DNA from: an uncultured Bacillaceae bacterium
GTDB lineage: Bacteria; Bacillota; Bacilli; Bacillales; Alkalibacillaceae
Reading direction: 5' to 3'
Length of the DNA: 7,584 nucleotides
Assembly (NCBI GenBank): GCA_937958375.1
Contig: CALGNY010000142.1
Coordinates: forward strand, 1-7,584
A program made the position numbers and the translations under genes. The notes below the pieces were generated by a model, which saw only the letters and a program-made list of their open reading frames with translations, was not told the DNA's origin and made no database searches. Positions 1 to 5,947 of this stretch are shown in pieces (the stretch's first letter is position 1; every line of letters begins with the position of its first letter).

Positions 1-190
1 AAGGCGACATCTGCGATAAATCGCAGTGTCTTCTTTACAACGGGGAGCTGGTGAGTCTCCTCGTGCTAAAGCACTCCGGGGTCTCACCTATGCCCTTCTT
101 CCGAACACAGGACGTGTGAGTGTCGGCGTTGGTCACAGGACGTGACCGAACTTAGCCGACCCGTAGGAGTCTACGTATATTTCCTTCGCT
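1..190. repeat. Composite structured intergenic repeat (five hairpins), cut by the left window edge
   Basis: No gene is visible here. Five stem-loops follow one another. At 6-30 the arms GACA(t)CTGCGA and TCGCAGTGTC enclose a TAAA loop. At 50-88 GGTGAG pairs with CTCACC around an inner GTGC-TAAA-GCAC. At 105-117 ACAC and GTGT enclose AGGAC. At 122-160 GTCGGC pairs with GCCGAC around the hairpin GGTCAC-AGGAC-GTGACC (131-147). At 162-175 CGTAG and CTACG enclose GAGT. Read on the minus strand, the sequence has the look of a repeat family common between genes in Bacillus and relatives: a GACTCCTACGGG block, then a GGTGAGACCCC block, then GAGGAG and CTCACC. That family assignment is from memory. 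The block lies just 3' of the minus-strand hydrolase gene, so it may form the end of that transcript, but no T tract marks a terminator. Confidence 0.6.
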
Positions 191-284
191 CAATGTTGCA
201 TTGTTCAAATTCAAAGATGAGTAAATTAGTAATGTCTCAACCTCTTTTAATCGTTTTTGCTCAATTGAAAGGTCAAATCTTCCT

Positions 285-1328
285 TCAATCCTCAAATGTC
301 ATCGCTAGTCGCATCGCCAATCGTACGGGTGTTGCGGGATTCACCATTTGATTGACATCCCCAACGATAAACAAGTCCTTTTCTGGATAATAAAATGCGA
401 AGGAACCTGTTGAACCAGAATGGCCCATTAGCTCACCTTTCCCCATAAAAAGCGTCGCAAGTCCACTTAGCGGAATTCGCATATAGCCAGCCCCATAATG
501 AATCGGAAGCATAGAAGACTGTAGCCTATTCCTTTCATCGAGTTCATCGAAGATAGATTGCTTAAAGAGCTTTCCGTGAAAGAATGCTTTGATAAATACT
601 ATTAACTCCTCAGCCGTAGAGATACAGCCTCCACTTGCTCGAATATTCAAAAGTGATTTGGGATGGTCAAAGGTGATGTCCTTATAATAGATTGATGGGA
701 TAAAATCATTCTCGTCCTTTGGCAAGTATGTATTTCTGAGTCCCAAGGGGGTAAATATGAATCGGGCATAGACTTGCTCCAATGGTAAATCAGTAATGGT
801 TTCAATTATTTTACCGAGAATCTCGAAGTTTATATTCGCGTAATGCGCTCTTTTTCCGGCATCTGGAGCAAAATAGGGTTCAATCTCTTTTGTCTGCAAA
901 ATGGTTTCATGTAACTCAGTTTGCTCATCTTGTTCAAGAGCACGCAATTTCAACTTGCTGCTACCTTCCTCAATCACATCTCGTAAACCACTCGTATGAA
1001 AAAGGAGATGCGAGATTTTGAGCTCATTCGAGTGATCGTTCCCTTTGTAGACGTGTAGGTTCCTTATGAGGTCCTGATCTAAGTACCTTGAAATTTCATC
1101 ATGTAAGGAGAGTTTTCCTTTTTCCATCAATATGAATAGACAAGTGGTGGTAAACAGTTTGGTGATACTTGCAATTAAAAATGGCGTATTCGTATCCTTA
1201 CCCCCATATCCAAACCGATAGGAAGTATCTCCAGTAGAATTTTCAATGAAAAGAACCGATTCGTGAATTTGTTTTTTCTTTGTAACGTTTTCAAAGATTT
1301 TTTCGGCTTTCTGTTTTTGCATTTCCAT
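285..1328 (-). CDS. Beta-lactamase/class C penicillin-binding family serine hydrolase, cytosolic
   Basis: This 347-residue protein belongs to the serine beta-lactamase-like fold (beta-lactamase, class C, PF00144), which includes esterases, D-aminopeptidases and PBP-like proteins. The expected motifs appear in order: S-I-T-K at 54-57 (nucleophile S54, general base K57), H-T-S-G-L at 111-115, Y-A-N at 163-165 (second catalytic motif) and G-H-S-G at 302-305 in the place of the KTG motif. No signal peptide or membrane segment is visible and the N-terminus is charged (MEMQKQKAEK), so a cytosolic enzyme is likely. A true antibiotic-degrading beta-lactamase is therefore unlikely, and the substrate is unknown. 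The start at 1328 is supported by GGAGG at 1337-1341 with 8 bases spacing; a second in-frame ATG lies at 1322. The gene is divergent from the spoIIB-like gene and sits where B. subtilis has comC. Confidence 0.85.
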   Translation of the reverse strand: MEMQKQKAEKIFENVTKKKQIHESVLFIENSTGDTSYRFGYGGKDTNTPFLIASITKLFTTTCLFILMEKGKLSLHDEISRYLDQDLIRNLHVYKGNDHSNELKISHLLFHTSGLRDVIEEGSSKLKLRALEQDEQTELHETILQTKEIEPYFAPDAGKRAHYANINFEILGKIIETITDLPLEQVYARFIFTPLGLRNTYLPKDENDFIPSIYYKDITFDHPKSLLNIRASGGCISTAEELIVFIKAFFHGKLFKQSIFDELDERNRLQSSMLPIHYGAGYMRIPLSGLATLFMGKGELMGHSGSTGSFAFYYPEKDLFIVGDVNQMVNPATPVRLAMRLAMTFED

Positions 1329-1411
1329 ATCCTTATCCTCCGTGTCATTTACTCTTTACTCTATTAAATTCCCCCAGTAGTTGAAAAATGCGAATGAATA
1401 AAGTCAGTTTA

Positions 1412-1438
1412 ATTGTACCATAAGGTCTGAATTTTCAA
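1412..1438 (-). promoter_or_regulatory. Candidate sigma-A promoter of the hydrolase gene (proximal, extended -10)
   Basis: On the minus strand, -35 TTGAAA (1433-1438) is followed 15 bases later by -10 TACAAT (1412-1417). The -10 is preceded by TGG, which forms an extended -10 element and can compensate for the short spacer. The distance to the start codon at 1328 leaves a leader of roughly 75 bases. The call rests on consensus matching only, in an AT-rich gap. Confidence 0.5.
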
Positions 1439-1440
1439 AC

Positions 1441-1468
1441 ATTATTTTTGATTTGCTATCTTTGTCAA
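1441..1468 (-). promoter_or_regulatory. Candidate sigma-A promoter of the hydrolase gene (distal)
   Basis: On the minus strand, a consensus -35 TTGACA (1463-1468) is followed after 16 bases by AATAAT (1441-1446), a 5/6 match to TATAAT. It lies directly upstream of the other candidate, so the gene may have tandem promoters or only one of them may be used. I found no convincing sigma-A promoter for the divergent spoIIB-like gene in the same gap. Confidence 0.4.
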
Positions 1469-1559
1469 AATCTGATGAATTCTTTAGACAAAAATCATCT
1501 TATTTTTCCTATCGATTATGCTAGGATGAACCCACTAGAATAAAAGGTGGTAGACAAAA

Positions 1560-2366
1560 ATGGATGAGGAAAGAAAGGTACGCGTTGCAATCACCCATGA
1601 TAAGAAACAGAATCAGTCTTCGAGGCACGACCTTGAACATTATTTGACACCGAAAAAAAACCGAAAGCCTTCTTTTCAGAAGCAAGATCTTTTGGGGTGG
1701 CTGAAGCCGGTATTGTTTGCAATCGTTATTGGCTTAATATTTGGTGTCGGACTCATGTACTTTTTCTCAGACTTTACGGCCGATGAGCCATCTGGTTCCA
1801 ATGGAGAGCAGGCGCTTCCAGTCACAACGGAAGAGGAAGACGAAACGGAAGAGAATGGACAAGCTAGCTTTTCAATGACGCCACAGCATTTTAAATTGAT
1901 TCAATACGGGTTATTCTCAACAGAAGAGAATGCGATGGAACATCTGTCCATGCTTAAAGAGACGGTTGGCCTACCTGCTTTCATCATCCAAAGGGATCAG
2001 AGCTACTACGTCGTTGGCGGTTACCTTTCCTCGGGTGATGAAGAGACACAAGCAATCAGTTGGCTAGAGGATCAAGGACTTGTTCGGTTAGAAGATTTCT
2101 TGACGAAAGAGTGGCAGCTATCTCAAGAAGGATTTCAAGCGACGGAGGAAGAGAAGGCTTGGTTAGACAGTGGGTTGGCTTTGATTGAAACCAATTCATT
2201 TACCATGGACTCATGGAGTGGTTGGGTCCAATCAATGCCTCAAAGCTTAGAGAATCAGCGATATGTTAGTGCGATCCAAGAGTTGTCGATGGAATCTGGA
2301 GGAGAATTCATGGAAGAGAAGACCGCGCAATTAAGTTTGTTATTCTTTTTGTCAGAACTTGAATAA
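1560..2366 (+). CDS. spoIIB: SPOR-domain membrane protein, probable stage II sporulation protein B (SpoIIB)
   Basis: The 268-residue protein has a charged cytosolic N-terminus (1-48), one transmembrane segment (about 51-69), an acidic linker (about 76-100, rich in E and D) and a SPOR-like domain at about 108-160 (from F-K-L-I-Q-Y-G-L-F to Y-Y-V-V-G-G-Y). A C-terminal region of unknown fold follows. SPOR domains bind peptidoglycan stripped of stem peptides at septa. In B. subtilis SpoIIB localises to the sporulation septum and assists septal thinning and engulfment; its gene lies upstream of maf and radC, as this one lies upstream of radC. The protein is shorter than B. subtilis SpoIIB (about 330 residues), mostly in the N-terminal part. 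AAAGGTGG at 1543-1550, 9 bases before the ATG, supports the start. The identity rests on architecture plus synteny, so another SPOR protein cannot be excluded. Confidence 0.75.
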   Translation: MDEERKVRVAITHDKKQNQSSRHDLEHYLTPKKNRKPSFQKQDLLGWLKPVLFAIVIGLIFGVGLMYFFSDFTADEPSGSNGEQALPVTTEEEDETEENGQASFSMTPQHFKLIQYGLFSTEENAMEHLSMLKETVGLPAFIIQRDQSYYVVGGYLSSGDEETQAISWLEDQGLVRLEDFLTKEWQLSQEGFQATEEEKAWLDSGLALIETNSFTMDSWSGWVQSMPQSLENQRYVSAIQELSMESGGEFMEEKTAQLSLLFFLSELE

Positions 2367-2501
2367 TCCCGTTAACTTTTTAATCGTGCCCGTAGATGCA
2401 AAAAACGAACAAATAAACTCGTTTTAGGACCAGTATGATGCGTTTTTCGCTCTTTGTCTTCCTTTCAAGGACGTTCTACAATAAAGGAGCAAGCAGATTT
2501 G

Positions 2502-2508
2502 AAAGGAG
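2502..2508 (+). promoter_or_regulatory. Shine-Dalgarno sequence setting the radC start at GTG 2517
   Basis: AAAGGAG lies 8 bases before GTG 2517, ideal spacing for a Bacillus start. A second AAAGGAG at 2483-2489 lies 9 bases before an in-frame TTG at 2499, giving a competing start 6 codons upstream. The still longer frame opening at TTG 2454 has no ribosome-binding site in front of it. Confidence 0.65.
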
Positions 2509-2516
2509 CGACTTTA

Positions 2517-3206
2517 GTGGAAACAGAAACGATTTTTATCAAGGACGTACCAAAGGATGACCGGCCGCGTGAAAGATTAATGAAAGCCGGACCGCAAGCG
2601 TTGTCCAATCAAGAATTAATGGCCATTTTGATCGGGAGTGGAACGAGAGGGAGCTCAGCTTTATCTTTATCCATCCGCGTTCTGAAGCATTTTGAAGGGC
2701 TGTCATTACTTCAGGACGCCACGATTAATGAGTTGACTGAAATAAAAGGGATCGGTGAAGCAAAAGCGATTACGCTTCTGGCGGCTTTGGAATTGGGCAG
2801 ACGTGTTCACCACTTCAAAGTGACTGACCGATACGTAATCAGAAGCCCCCAGGATGGCGCAAATTATATGATGGACGAACTTAGGCATTTAAAACAGGAA
2901 CATTTTGTGTGCTTATATTTAGACACTAAAAATACAGTCATACATCGGCAGACGATTTTCATCGGAAGCCTCAATGCTTCGATTGTTCATCCGCGTGAAG
3001 TTTTCCGGGAAGCGGTTCGTCGTTCTGCCGCCTCGATCATTTGCGCGCATAATCACCCCTCAGGTAACCCATCTCCATCGCAGGAAGATATCCAAGTAAC
3101 GAAGCGGCTCTGTGAAGCCGGAAAATTAGTAGGAATCGAGATATTGGATCATTTGGTCATCGGTGATCGGAAGTTTGTGTCTTTAAAGGAGAAAGGATAT
3201 ATTTAG
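2517..3206 (+). CDS. radC: RadC family JAB1/MPN-domain protein
   Basis: With the GTG start the protein is 229 residues, the usual size for the family. It begins just before the conserved I-K-D-x-P and R-P-R-E-R-L block. A helix-hairpin-helix-like segment at about 70-84 (K-G-I-G-E-A-K-A) precedes the C-terminal JAMM metalloprotease-like domain. Its zinc-site motif is H-N-H-P-S-G with a downstream aspartate (H178, H180, D191). The gene was named for a supposed role in DNA repair, but that assignment was withdrawn in E. coli and the molecular function remains unsettled; the zinc-site residues are intact here. It lies between the spoIIB-like gene and mreB, as in B. subtilis except that maf is absent. 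TTG 2499, with its own Shine-Dalgarno sequence, would give a 235-residue form. Confidence 0.93.
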   Translation: METETIFIKDVPKDDRPRERLMKAGPQALSNQELMAILIGSGTRGSSALSLSIRVLKHFEGLSLLQDATINELTEIKGIGEAKAITLLAALELGRRVHHFKVTDRYVIRSPQDGANYMMDELRHLKQEHFVCLYLDTKNTVIHRQTIFIGSLNASIVHPREVFREAVRRSAASIICAHNHPSGNPSPSQEDIQVTKRLCEAGKLVGIEILDHLVIGDRKFVSLKEKGYI

Positions 3207-3322
3207 TAGATTGATTTTTCTAACGAATGATGTATCTGATTTCAACCAATTTTGGCATAAAATTTTGTGAAAATCTGTCGAATATGAGACTCTTAGACCT
3301 ATCTATTTTCACCCGAATTGCG

Positions 3323-3328
3323 TATAAT
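3323..3328 (+). promoter_or_regulatory. Perfect TATAAT -10 element upstream of mreB, no good -35
   Basis: A perfect TATAAT lies 132 bases upstream of mreB. No hexamer resembling TTGACA lies 16-18 bases before it, and its TG is one base too far upstream to form an extended -10. If active, its transcript would carry the hairpin at 3350-3388 in its leader. Confidence 0.3.
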
Positions 3329-3349
3329 TGAATTACAAAACGGATAGTC

Positions 3350-3388
3350 AAGCGCCGTCCAGCAAAATATCGTTTTGTTGGGGCGCTT
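3350..3388 (+). terminator. Long hairpin between radC and mreB: radC terminator or mreB leader structure
   Basis: The lower stem AAGCGCC (3350-3356) pairs with GGCGCTT (3382-3388). After a 2-base bulge the upper stem CCAGCAAAA (3359-3367) pairs with TTTTGTTGG (3373-3381), with one G-U pair. The loop is TATCG. This gives 16 base pairs. The following bases (ATTCATGTTT) are only moderately T-rich, so termination may be inefficient. It could end radC transcription, or act as an attenuator for transcripts reading into mreB. Confidence 0.55.
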
Positions 3389-3396
3389 ATTCATGT

Positions 3397-3424
3397 TTGA
3401 CATAGTTGGAACGTACCTTTTAGT
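3397..3424 (+). promoter_or_regulatory. Candidate sigma-A promoter of mreB
   Basis: A consensus -35 TTGACA (3397-3402) is followed after 16 bases by TTTAGT (3419-3424), a 4/6 match to TATAAT. The start of transcription would fall close to 3431, leaving a short leader that still contains the AGAGGA ribosome-binding site (3441-3446). It lies just after the 3350-3388 hairpin, so it would restart transcription of mreB-minD downstream of a radC terminator. Confidence 0.5.
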
Positions 3425-3432
3425 AAAAAGGT
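3415..3432 (+). repeat. Inverted repeat over the mreB promoter -10 region
   Basis: ACCTTTT (3415-3421) and AAAAGGT (3426-3432) form a perfect 7-base inverted repeat around AGTA. It overlaps the proposed -10 and start site, which is a position expected of an operator. No regulator is implied by the sequence itself, and an AT-rich palindrome could arise by chance. Confidence 0.4.
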
Positions 3433-3454
3433 CTGATGAGAGAGGACGATCAAG

Positions 3455-4495
3455 ATGGCAACATCATTATTTACAAAAGATTTTGGGATTGATTTAGGTA
3501 CAGCCAATACATTAGTATACTTAAAAGGCAAAGGTATCGTACTTCGTGAATCTTCCATGATTGCACAAGATAATGACACAGGAGAAATTGTTGCTGTGGG
3601 GAATGAAGCCAAGCAGATGATTGGGCGGACACCTGGCAGGTTATCGGTCATTCGCCCAATGAGAGATGGCGTGATTGCAGATTACGATACGACTGCACAA
3701 ATGATGAATTATTATATCGATAAAATTCAACGTCGACGCACGCTGTTTAATCGTAAACCGAATGTGATGGTGTGTGTTCCTTCAGGCATTACGATGGTTG
3801 AAGAGCGAGCAATCATTGATGCGACAAGGCAAGCAGGAGCCAAACATGCCTTACCGATTGCTGAGCCATTTGCAGCCGCGATTGGAGCGGGTTTGCCGGT
3901 CTGGGAACCGACGGGTAGCATGATCGTTGATATCGGAGGCGGAACAACAGAAGTGGCTATCATTTCTTTAGGTGGAACGGTTACCAGCTCATCGATCCGG
4001 TTGGCAGGAGATGAAATGGATCAACAAATTATCCAGTATATCCGCAAGAATTATAGTCTGCTTATTGGAGAGTCGACTGCTGAATCGATTAAGACAGAAC
4101 TTGCATCCGCAAAGAAATTAGATAATAATGAAGAAATGGATATCCGTGGCCGCGATCTGATTACCGGGTTGCCAAAGACGATAACAATCAAGAATCATGA
4201 GACCGTGATTGCTTTAAAAGAACCAGTCCAAGCAATCGTTGAGTTGGTGAAACAAACGCTCGAAACAGCGCCGCCTGAATTGGCAGCAGATATTATGGAC
4301 CGCGGTGTCATTTTGACTGGTGGTGGTGCATTGCTTGACCGGCTGGATGAAGTAATCAGTGAAGAAATTGACATACCGGTTTTCGTCGCTGAAAACCCAT
4401 TGGATTCTGTTGTGATTGGCACAGGCAAAGCATTAGACCATATCGAACACTTTAAAAGTTCACCATACGTAGCAAAAAGAAACACATTAAATTAA
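3455..4495 (+). CDS. mreB: Rod shape-determining protein MreB (bacterial actin)
   Basis: This 346-residue actin homologue polymerises on ATP along the inner membrane face and directs the elongation machinery for side-wall peptidoglycan. Visible landmarks are the phosphate-1 loop G-I-D-L-G-T-A-N-T (11-19), the V-C-V-P-S-G-I-T segment (107-113), the second phosphate loop V-D-I-G-G-G-T-T-E-V-A (158-168), A-G-D-E-M-D (184-189), the R-G-R-D-L-I-T-G-L-P-K block (231-241) and the adenosine motif L-T-G-G-G-A-L (287-293). The length fits MreB of Bacillus. The position upstream of mreC and mreD identifies it as MreB rather than the paralogues Mbl or MreBH. The usual E-P-S after the first sheet reads E-S-S (32-34). 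AGAGGA lies 8 bases before the ATG. It leads a closely spaced run of five genes. Confidence 0.97.
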   Translation: MATSLFTKDFGIDLGTANTLVYLKGKGIVLRESSMIAQDNDTGEIVAVGNEAKQMIGRTPGRLSVIRPMRDGVIADYDTTAQMMNYYIDKIQRRRTLFNRKPNVMVCVPSGITMVEERAIIDATRQAGAKHALPIAEPFAAAIGAGLPVWEPTGSMIVDIGGGTTEVAIISLGGTVTSSSIRLAGDEMDQQIIQYIRKNYSLLIGESTAESIKTELASAKKLDNNEEMDIRGRDLITGLPKTITIKNHETVIALKEPVQAIVELVKQTLETAPPELAADIMDRGVILTGGGALLDRLDEVISEEIDIPVFVAENPLDSVVIGTGKALDHIEHFKSSPYVAKRNTLN

Positions 4496-4510
4496 GTAGG
4501 TGCTAGTTTT

Positions 4511-5374
4511 ATGCCTTCGTTTTTTCGAAAAAGAAAACTGATCGTATTTTTGACCGCATTAATTATCATTGTCGCATTAATCGGTTACTCGATGAGAGCC
4601 GGACAGAATTCAAATATGGTCAGTGATTTTGTTTTAGATACGGTTGGTTTTTTTCAGAATATCATCCACTCACCCATAAATTTGGTCATGGATGTCATTG
4701 AGGATATCAATGATGTTCAAGACGTTTACGAACAAAATGAACTGTTGAAAAGTGAATTACAAGGGTTAAAGGCACAAGCGTTTGAGATCAGTGATTTGAA
4801 AAAAGAAAATGAAGATTTGAGAGCCCTCTCCGAAATGGAAGAGTCTCTCAGTGATTATAGTCATGTCAAAGCAACGGTGATTGCCCGAAGCCCGGAACGA
4901 TGGTTTGAGCAAATCACGATCAATAAGGGCGCCCAGCATGGAATCGAAGTCAATATGGCCGTGACCTCTGGTGAAGGGATGGTCGGCAAAGTCATCGAAG
5001 TTTCCCAACTGACGTCAACGGTTCAATTGCTTAGCGGATTTGATGAAAATAACCGCATTAGTGTCATCGCTGATGGAGATGATTCTGTATTCGGTATGAT
5101 TGAAGGATACGACGAAGAGACAGAGTCTTTGATTTTCAGAGATTTAGAAGATGAAGTAGATATTGAAGAGGGACAAACCATTGTCAGTTCTGGACTCGGG
5201 GGCGTTTTTCCAAGAGGATTATTGATCGGAACGGTTGAACGCGTCGAAATGGACCAATACGGTTTGACGAAAATCGCTTATGTCAAACCATCGGCAAATC
5301 TTTATGATATCAATCATTTGATGGTCGTCGACCGAGAAATTCACTCTCCGGTGATTGATGAGGAGGAAGAGTAA
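4511..5374 (+). CDS. mreC: Rod shape-determining protein MreC
   Basis: The 287-residue bitopic membrane protein has a short basic N-terminus (F-R-K-R-K), one transmembrane segment (about 9-27), an amphipathic coiled-coil region (about 65-112, with a heptad-like run from N-E-L-L-K to L-S-E-M-E) and an extracellular domain of beta barrels (about 115-275). The C-terminal block is typical: S-S-G-L-G-G-V-F-P-R-G-L-L-I-G-T-V (226-242). An acidic tail of E residues ends the protein. MreC links cytosolic MreB and membrane MreD to the penicillin-binding proteins of the elongasome. AGGTG at 4498-4502, 8 bases before the ATG, marks the start. The gene follows mreB after 15 bases and mreD follows it after one base, so translational coupling is likely. 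Confidence 0.95.
   Translation: MPSFFRKRKLIVFLTALIIIVALIGYSMRAGQNSNMVSDFVLDTVGFFQNIIHSPINLVMDVIEDINDVQDVYEQNELLKSELQGLKAQAFEISDLKKENEDLRALSEMEESLSDYSHVKATVIARSPERWFEQITINKGAQHGIEVNMAVTSGEGMVGKVIEVSQLTSTVQLLSGFDENNRISVIADGDDSVFGMIEGYDEETESLIFRDLEDEVDIEEGQTIVSSGLGGVFPRGLLIGTVERVEMDQYGLTKIAYVKPSANLYDINHLMVVDREIHSPVIDEEEE
5361..5367 (+). promoter_or_regulatory. Shine-Dalgarno sequence setting the mreD start at ATG 5376
   Basis: AGGAGGA lies inside the last codons of mreC, 8 bases before ATG 5376. An in-frame ATG at 5355 would place this sequence inside the coding region and would add a charged M-M-R-R-K-S-N extension, so 5376 is preferred. Confidence 0.8.
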
Positions 5375-5375
5375 C

Positions 5376-5900
5376 ATGAAGGGTTTATTTCTTCCTCTGA
5401 TTTTGTTTGCCTTGTTAGTTTTTGAGAGTGTAGCAACAGGTTTGTTGCCGAATAATTTGTTGTTGGAATTGTTTTATATCCCTCATTGGATCCTTGTCTT
5501 TTCAGTTTTGATTATTCTTTATTATGATAAAGAGCATACGTATGCAGGGATTTTCTATGGGGCTCTTTTTGCATTTATTTCTGAAATGGTCTATACCGAC
5601 ATTTTAGGCGTCTATTTGTTGGCATATGGGCTTTCTTTATACGGTGTGCATTTATTTAAAAAGCTATTGCATGTGAACTTCTTGGTGACATTGTTACTCG
5701 TTTTCTATGCGTTGATCGCGAGTGAGTTTTTGATCTATGGAACGTATTTGTTGATCGGTGTCATCGATTTACCGTTACAAGAGTATTTATTGGAACGGTT
5801 AGCGCCAACAGTCATGATCAATCTATTATTTTTCCTGATTATTTTCCCTTATTTCTCAAAGAAATTGACGAATTGGGGAGAACAAGCCAAACGAACGTGA
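5376..5900 (+). CDS. mreD: Rod shape-determining protein MreD
   Basis: The 174-residue protein is almost entirely hydrophobic, with about five or six membrane segments: near 4-22, 36-50, 55-69, 75-94, 101-130 (possibly two) and 142-160. The C-terminus is charged (S-K-K-L-T-N-W-G-E-Q-A-K-R-T). Its length and layout match MreD of Bacillus (about 170 residues), the membrane partner of MreC in the elongation complex. MreD sequences diverge quickly, so the assignment relies on topology and on its place directly after mreC. Its third positions are rich in T, A and G (many TTG and TTT codons), as expected for a membrane protein here. Confidence 0.92.
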   Translation: MKGLFLPLILFALLVFESVATGLLPNNLLLELFYIPHWILVFSVLIILYYDKEHTYAGIFYGALFAFISEMVYTDILGVYLLAYGLSLYGVHLFKKLLHVNFLVTLLLVFYALIASEFLIYGTYLLIGVIDLPLQEYLLERLAPTVMINLLFFLIIFPYFSKKLTNWGEQAKRT

Positions 5901-5905
5901 TTTTT

Positions 5906-5914
5906 TGGTAGAAT
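5906..5914 (+). promoter_or_regulatory. Candidate internal extended -10 promoter for minCD
   Basis: TGG followed by TAGAAT (5909-5914, a 5/6 match to TATAAT) forms an extended -10 in the 47-base gap between mreD and minC. No -35 is convincing 16-18 bases upstream. An exact 8-base tandem duplication of AATAGAGA (5912-5919 and 5920-5927) follows and overlaps the -10. This is the widest gap in the mreB-minD run, which suits a secondary promoter. Confidence 0.35.
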
Positions 5915-5947
5915 AGAGAAATAGAGAACAAAAATTCGGGGTGACCC

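Noticed and set aside
1..190. CRISPR array, tRNA, riboswitch or rRNA fragment at the left edge
   Set aside because: The hairpins are of different lengths with no regular spacers, no cloverleaf or anticodon arm is visible, and I recognise no known riboswitch core.
142..351. A 69-codon open frame on the + strand
   Set aside because: It starts inside the hairpin repeat, runs antisense into the 3' end of the hydrolase gene, and has no Shine-Dalgarno sequence or recognisable composition.
1523..1541. SigmaH-like AGGAT...GAAT promoter for the spoIIB-like gene
   Set aside because: The spacing between the boxes is too short, and the start site would fall on the ribosome-binding site.
2402..2425. AAAACGA/TCGTTTT inverted repeat after the spoIIB-like gene, as a terminator
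   Set aside because: The stem is only 7 base pairs with two G-C pairs and a 10-base loop, and no T tract follows the hairpin beyond the stem.
3407..3433. ECF-type (SigM-like) promoter TGGAAC-N17-GGTC before mreB
   Set aside because: Both boxes miss the consensus by one base, and the transcript would begin at about the ribosome-binding site, leaving almost no leader.
3391..3963. Minus-strand open frames opposite mreB
   Set aside because: They are antisense shadows of a highly conserved gene and have no start signals of their own.
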